From an uncultured Oscillospiraceae bacterium (GTDB lineage Bacteria; Bacillota; Clostridia; Oscillospirales; Oscillospiraceae): a stretch of 6,770 bases of DNA. A program made the translations under genes and the position numbers. Shown piece after piece: positions 5,655 to 6,770 of the stretch. The notes under the pieces are model-generated. The model saw only the letters and a list, made by a program, of their open reading frames with translations. It did no database searches and was not told the origin of the DNA. The stretch is taken from assembly GCA_910577415.1 (NCBI GenBank), contig CAJTLK010000094.1, positions 1-6,770 on the forward strand. Direction: 5' to 3'. Position 1 is the first letter of the stretch; each line of letters starts with the position of its first letter.

Positions 5655-6770
5655 ATGACTGACCAATCCAAAATTCGTAATTTTTCCATCATTGCCCACA
5701 TCGATCATGGCAAGTCTACCCTCTCTGACCGGCTCATTGAGCTGTGCGGTGCGGTGGAGCAGCGGGAGATGGAGTCCCAGCTTTTGGACAACATGGACCT
5801 GGAGCGGGAGCGGGGCATCACCATTAAGGCCCGGGCCGTGCGGCTAAGCTATAAGGCAGAGGACGGAGAGACCTACCAGCTCAACCTCATCGACACCCCC
5901 GGCCATGTGGACTTCAACTACGAGGTCTCCCGTTCTTTAGCCGCCTGTGAGGGGGCTGTGCTGGTGGTGGACGCCGCCCAGGGCATCGAGGCCCAGACCC
6001 TTGCCAACACCTACCTTGCCATGGAGCACGACCTGGAAATTCGCCCGGTGGTAAACAAGATCGACCTGCCCGCCGCCGACCCGGCGCGGGTAAAGGGAGA
6101 GATTGAGGACGTTATCGGCCTGGAGGCCCAGGACGCGCCGGAGATTTCCGCCAAGATGGGGATCAATATCCCCGCCGTACTGGAAGACGTGGTGAAGCAT
6201 ATCCCCGCCCCCAACGGCGACCCCAACGCCCCGCTGAAGGCCCTGGTCTTTGACAGCCAATACGACGCTTACCGGGGGGTCATCGTTCTCTTCCGGGTCA
6301 TGGAGGGGACCATACGCACCGGGATGCGGGTAAAGCTGATGGCCTCAGGCGCGGAGTATGAGGTGGTGGAGTGCGGCCATCTGCTGCCTCTGGGCCTGGA
6401 GCCGTGCAAGGAGCTGTCCGCCGGAGAGGTGGGCTACTTTACCGCCTCCATCAAAAACGTGAAGGATACCCGTGTAGGCGATACGGTGACACAGGCTGAC
6501 CGCCCTGCCGCCGAGGCCCTCCCCGGCTACCGTCCCGCCCAGGCCATGGTCTACTGCGGCATCTACACCGAGGACGGCAGCAAATTCCCCGATCTCCGGG
6601 ACGCGCTGGAAAAGCTTCAGCTCAACGACGCCTCCCTCTCCTTTGAGCCGGAATCCTCCGCCGCGCTGGGCTTCGGCTTCCGCTGCGGCTTTTTGGGGAT
6701 GCTCCATATGGAGATCATTCAGGAGCGGCTGGAGCGGGAATTTGATCTGGACCTCATCACCACCCTGCCC
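5655..6770 (+). CDS. lepA: Elongation factor 4 (LepA), translational GTPase (3' end missing)
   Basis: LepA is a ribosome-binding GTPase proposed to back-translocate or help remodel stalled ribosomes and to help 30S assembly. The first 372 residues of about 600 are present. GTPase motifs are complete: G1 AHIDHGKST (14-22), G2 RGIT (53-56), G3 DTPGH (80-84), G4 NKID (134-137) and G5 SAK (165-167). A translation-factor beta-barrel domain follows at about 185-280. LepA is distinguished from TypA and EF-G by PEISAKMGINI after the G domain and by the segment with GFGFRCGFLGMLHMEI near residues 336-351. The ATG at 5655 has a strong GGAGG at 5643-5647 with a 7-base spacer. The frame is open to the right edge, so domain III is partly cut and the LepA-specific C-terminal domain is missing. 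It lies 51 bases after the SGNH-like gene on the same strand, with no strong terminator between them. Some read-through from the upstream operon is possible. Confidence 0.96.
   Translation, partial: MTDQSKIRNFSIIAHIDHGKSTLSDRLIELCGAVEQREMESQLLDNMDLERERGITIKARAVRLSYKAEDGETYQLNLIDTPGHVDFNYEVSRSLAACEGAVLVVDAAQGIEAQTLANTYLAMEHDLEIRPVVNKIDLPAADPARVKGEIEDVIGLEAQDAPEISAKMGINIPAVLEDVVKHIPAPNGDPNAPLKALVFDSQYDAYRGVIVLFRVMEGTIRTGMRVKLMASGAEYEVVECGHLLPLGLEPCKELSAGEVGYFTASIKNVKDTRVGDTVTQADRPAAEALPGYRPAQAMVYCGIYTEDGSKFPDLRDALEKLQLNDASLSFEPESSAALGFGFRCGFLGMLHMEIIQERLEREFDLDLITTLP

Overview
The window is a GC-rich stretch of bacterial chromosome. It carries strong GGAGG-type ribosome binding sites, a single-chain class II glycyl-tRNA synthetase and a short-form phosphotransacetylase. 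Together with a clostridial-type MBOAT/SGNH surface acylation pair, this suggests a high-GC anaerobic Firmicute of the Oscillospiraceae/Ruminococcaceae type (Flavonifractor/Oscillibacter-like). That placement is inferred from protein style and base composition; no marker was searched.

Layout from left to right. (1) The 3' two thirds of glyS runs rightward to 940. (2) A 255-bp convergent gap (941-1195) is almost filled by four stem-loops. The first is a textbook intrinsic terminator for glyS. The other three form a compact cluster that looks like an interspersed palindromic repeat element. (3) pta lies on the minus strand (1196-2176), with its SD and promoter visible. (4) A 239-bp AT-rich divergent regulatory region (2177-2415) carries back-to-back sigma-A-like promoters and a palindrome over the rightward -10. 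(5) A three-gene rightward operon follows: an XRE-family regulator (2416-3132), an MBOAT O-acyltransferase (3129-4532, ATGA overlap) and a membrane-anchored SGNH-like protein (4545-5603). (6) lepA (elongation factor 4) starts at 5655 and runs off the right edge.

How the genes work together. The MBOAT protein would move an acyl group, probably acetyl, across the membrane. The SGNH-like protein, anchored outside by its N-terminal helix, would transfer it to or remove it from a surface glycan. This is the logic of AlgI with AlgJ/AlgX, DltB with DltD, and PatA with PatB. No polymer-synthesis genes are present, so the substrate cannot be named. The helix-turn-helix protein is translationally coupled to the MBOAT gene and probably controls the operon. 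pta interconverts acetyl-CoA and acetyl phosphate and is fired divergently from the same region; a link between acetyl supply and surface acetylation is speculative.

The most unusual local signals are an in-register A AAA AAA heptamer at the regulator/MBOAT junction that could permit a -1 frameshift fusion, the stem-loop cluster between glyS and pta, and the palindromic operator candidate in the divergent promoter region.
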